Of a DNA stretch of 8,422 nucleotides, positions 7,103-8,422 are shown piece by piece (position 1 is the stretch's first letter; every line of letters starts with the position of its first letter). The position numbers and the translations under genes are program-made. Source of the DNA: DSBX01 sp046484845 (lineage in GTDB: Bacteria; Hydrothermota; Tepidihabitantia; Tepidihabitantales; Tepidihabitantaceae); contig JAWOIB010000030.1 in NCBI GenBank assembly GCA_046484845.1, positions 1-8,422 of the forward strand, in the 5' to 3' direction. The notes below the pieces were generated by a model. That model had not been told where the DNA came from. It did no database searches and saw only the letters and a program-made list of their open reading frames with translations.

Positions 7103-8422
7103 AGGCAGCCTTCATGAAACCGGCGAAGAGCGGGTGCGGCCGCAGCGGCCGCGACTTGAACTCGGGATGGAACTGGCAGGCCACGAAGAACGGGTGATCC
7201 CTGAGCTCGATGATCTCCACTAGTCCGTGCTCGGGCTCGCGGCCGCTGGCGACCAGCCCGTGCTGCTCGAACAGCGACAAGTAGCGGTTGTTGACTTCGT
7301 AGCGATGGCGGTGGCGCTCGCTGACCTGCCGGCGCCGGTAGCACCGCGCCGCCATGGTCCCGGACAGGACCCGGCACGGCCACGCGCCGAGCCGCATCGT
7401 CCCCCCCTTGCGCTTCAGCCCGCGCTGACCGGGCAGCATGTAGATGACCGGGTGCTTCGTCTTGGCACAGAACTCGGTCGAATTGGCGTCGTGCAGGCCG
7501 CAGACGCTGCGCGCGAACTCGATCGTCGCGATCTGGAGCCCGACGCAGAGCCCGAGATACGGCAGCCCCTGTTCCCGGCAGTGGCGCACCGCCAGGATCT
7601 TACCCTCCATCCCACGCGAACCGAAACCGCCGGGCACGATCAGCCCGGCCAGGCCGGCCAGCTTCTCCTTCACACGTCCGGCCGTGAGCTCCTCCGCCTC
7701 AAGCCAGCGCAGCCGCGCGCGTACGCCACAATGCCCGGCCGCGTGGTTGATTGACTCGATGACCGACTTGTATGCGTCATGCAGCCCGACGTACTTGCCG
7801 CAGACCCCGATCTCGATCTCGGCTCCCGGGTGCTCCGTCGCCAGCACGAACTCGGTCCAGGCCTTCAGGTCGGGCCTGCCGGCCTTCAACCTCAGGCTGC
7901 GGACAATCAGCGCGTCGAGCTTCTGGCGGTGAAAAACCAGGGGGATCCGGTAAATGCTGGGAACGTCAATCGCCTCGATGACCGCCTCCGGCCGCACGTT
8001 GCAGAACAGCGCGATCTTGGCGCGCGCGTCCCTCGGCAATGGCTGCTCGGCCCGGCACATCACCACGTCGGGCTGGATACCGATATCGCGCAGCTCCTTG
8101 ACCGAGTGCTGGGTCGGCTTGGTCTTGAACTCGCCAGCCGCCCGGATGTACGGCACCAGGGTCAGGTGGACGAAAAAGACTTTGTCACGCCCCTCTTCGA
8201 GCGCGAACTGGCGGGCGGCTTCCATGAACGGCAGGCCCTCGATGTCTCCGACCGTTCCGCCGATCTCAACGATGACCACGTCACGGCCGTCGCTCACTCT
8301 TCGAATCGCGTCCTTGATCTCGCCGGTGATGTGGGGCACAACCTGGATGGTGCGCCCCAGGTAGTCCCCGCGCCGCTCCTTCTCGATCACCGACAAGTAC
8401 ACCTGGCCGGCGGTAAGGTTGC
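7053..8422 (-). CDS. pyrG: CTP synthase (glutamine-hydrolysing), 5'-truncated
   Basis: CTP synthase converts UTP to CTP using ATP and glutamine-derived ammonia; CTP feeds phospholipid and CMP-Kdo synthesis as well as nucleic acids. About 455 codons are visible and the frame runs off the window edge, starting at NLTAGQVYLSVIEKERRGDYLG. By comparison with E. coli PyrG (545 aa), roughly 87 N-terminal residues with the P-loop are missing. The synthase domain shows EIGGTVGDIEGLPF and KTKPTQHSVKELRDIGIQPD. The glutaminase domain shows PGGFGSRGMEGK, the nucleophile Cys in LGLCVGLQ (codon 7547-7545), NSTEF, GGTMRLG, RHRHRYEVNN and the catalytic His/Glu in QFHPEF. A region between the nucleophile and GGTMRLG is about 10 residues shorter than in E. 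coli. The C-terminus extends about 15 residues past the usual end, and this extension overlaps the acyltransferase start. Confidence 0.97.
   Translation of the reverse strand, partial: NLTAGQVYLSVIEKERRGDYLGRTIQVVPHITGEIKDAIRRVSDGRDVVIVEIGGTVGDIEGLPFMEAARQFALEEGRDKVFFVHLTLVPYIRAAGEFKTKPTQHSVKELRDIGIQPDVVMCRAEQPLPRDARAKIALFCNVRPEAVIEAIDVPSIYRIPLVFHRQKLDALIVRSLRLKAGRPDLKAWTEFVLATEHPGAEIEIGVCGKYVGLHDAYKSVIESINHAAGHCGVRARLRWLEAEELTAGRVKEKLAGLAGLIVPGGFGSRGMEGKILAVRHCREQGLPYLGLCVGLQIATIEFARSVCGLHDANSTEFCAKTKHPVIYMLPGQRGLKRKGGTMRLGAWPCRVLSGTMAARCYRRRQVSERHRHRYEVNNRYLSLFEQHGLVASGREPEHGLVEIIELRDHPFFVACQFHPEFKSRPLRPHPLFAGFMKAACERASADADSRPGTAG
7109..7113 (-). promoter_or_regulatory. Ribosome binding site of the acyltransferase gene
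   Basis: GAAGG lies 6 nt before the GTG at 7102, inside the pyrG coding sequence. It supports this start, and so the 50-nt overlap with pyrG, over a later start beyond the pyrG stop that would shorten the N-terminal membrane segment. Confidence 0.6.

Noticed and set aside
7330..7420. Possible frameshift in pyrG around the divergent YRRRQVSERHRHRYEVNN region
   Set aside because: GGTMRLG before it and RHRHRYEVNN after it are in the same frame with normal spacing, so the gene is intact here.

Overview
This window comes from a GC-rich bacterium with an outer membrane. LptA, LptB, LptC and a lipid A-type acyltransferase are encoded together, which implies lipopolysaccharide export. No gene gives a firm phylum. 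The long OstA-type LptA and lipoprotein-like LptC are compatible with a lineage outside the best-studied Proteobacteria, but that is inference.

Every gene is on the minus strand, so transcription runs from high to low coordinates. The order is pyrG (CTP synthase, 5' end outside the window), an LpxL/HtrB-like acyltransferase, lptC, lptA, lptB, rpoN (sigma-54), selB (selenocysteine elongation factor) and selD (selenophosphate synthetase, cut off at the low-coordinate end). The genes are packed stop-to-start. Four junctions are ATGA (lptC, lptA, rpoN and selD starts), one is TGATG (selB), one is TAGTG (lptB), and the acyltransferase overlaps the end of pyrG by 50 nt. There is no intergenic space, so I see no promoter, terminator or RNA gene inside the window. 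It reads as one long, translationally coupled operon.

The genes form three functional blocks. The first is outer-membrane building: CTP supply, lipid A acylation and the LptC/LptA/LptB parts of the LPS bridge. The second is the alternative sigma factor RpoN. The third is the selenocysteine machinery, SelB and SelD. The lptB-rpoN linkage is common in bacteria; placing selB-selD directly after it is less familiar.

The most notable point is that selD appears to be a selenoprotein gene. The conserved N-terminus lies upstream of an in-frame TGA (503-505), which falls exactly at the catalytic Cys/Sec position. A small SECIS-like hairpin follows. An ordinary gene caller would truncate selD at its 5' end here.

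The low-coordinate end (1-133) is a near-perfect fold-back inverted repeat of selD sequence. It ends the gene artificially and is most simply a chimeric or assembly artefact at a contig edge.
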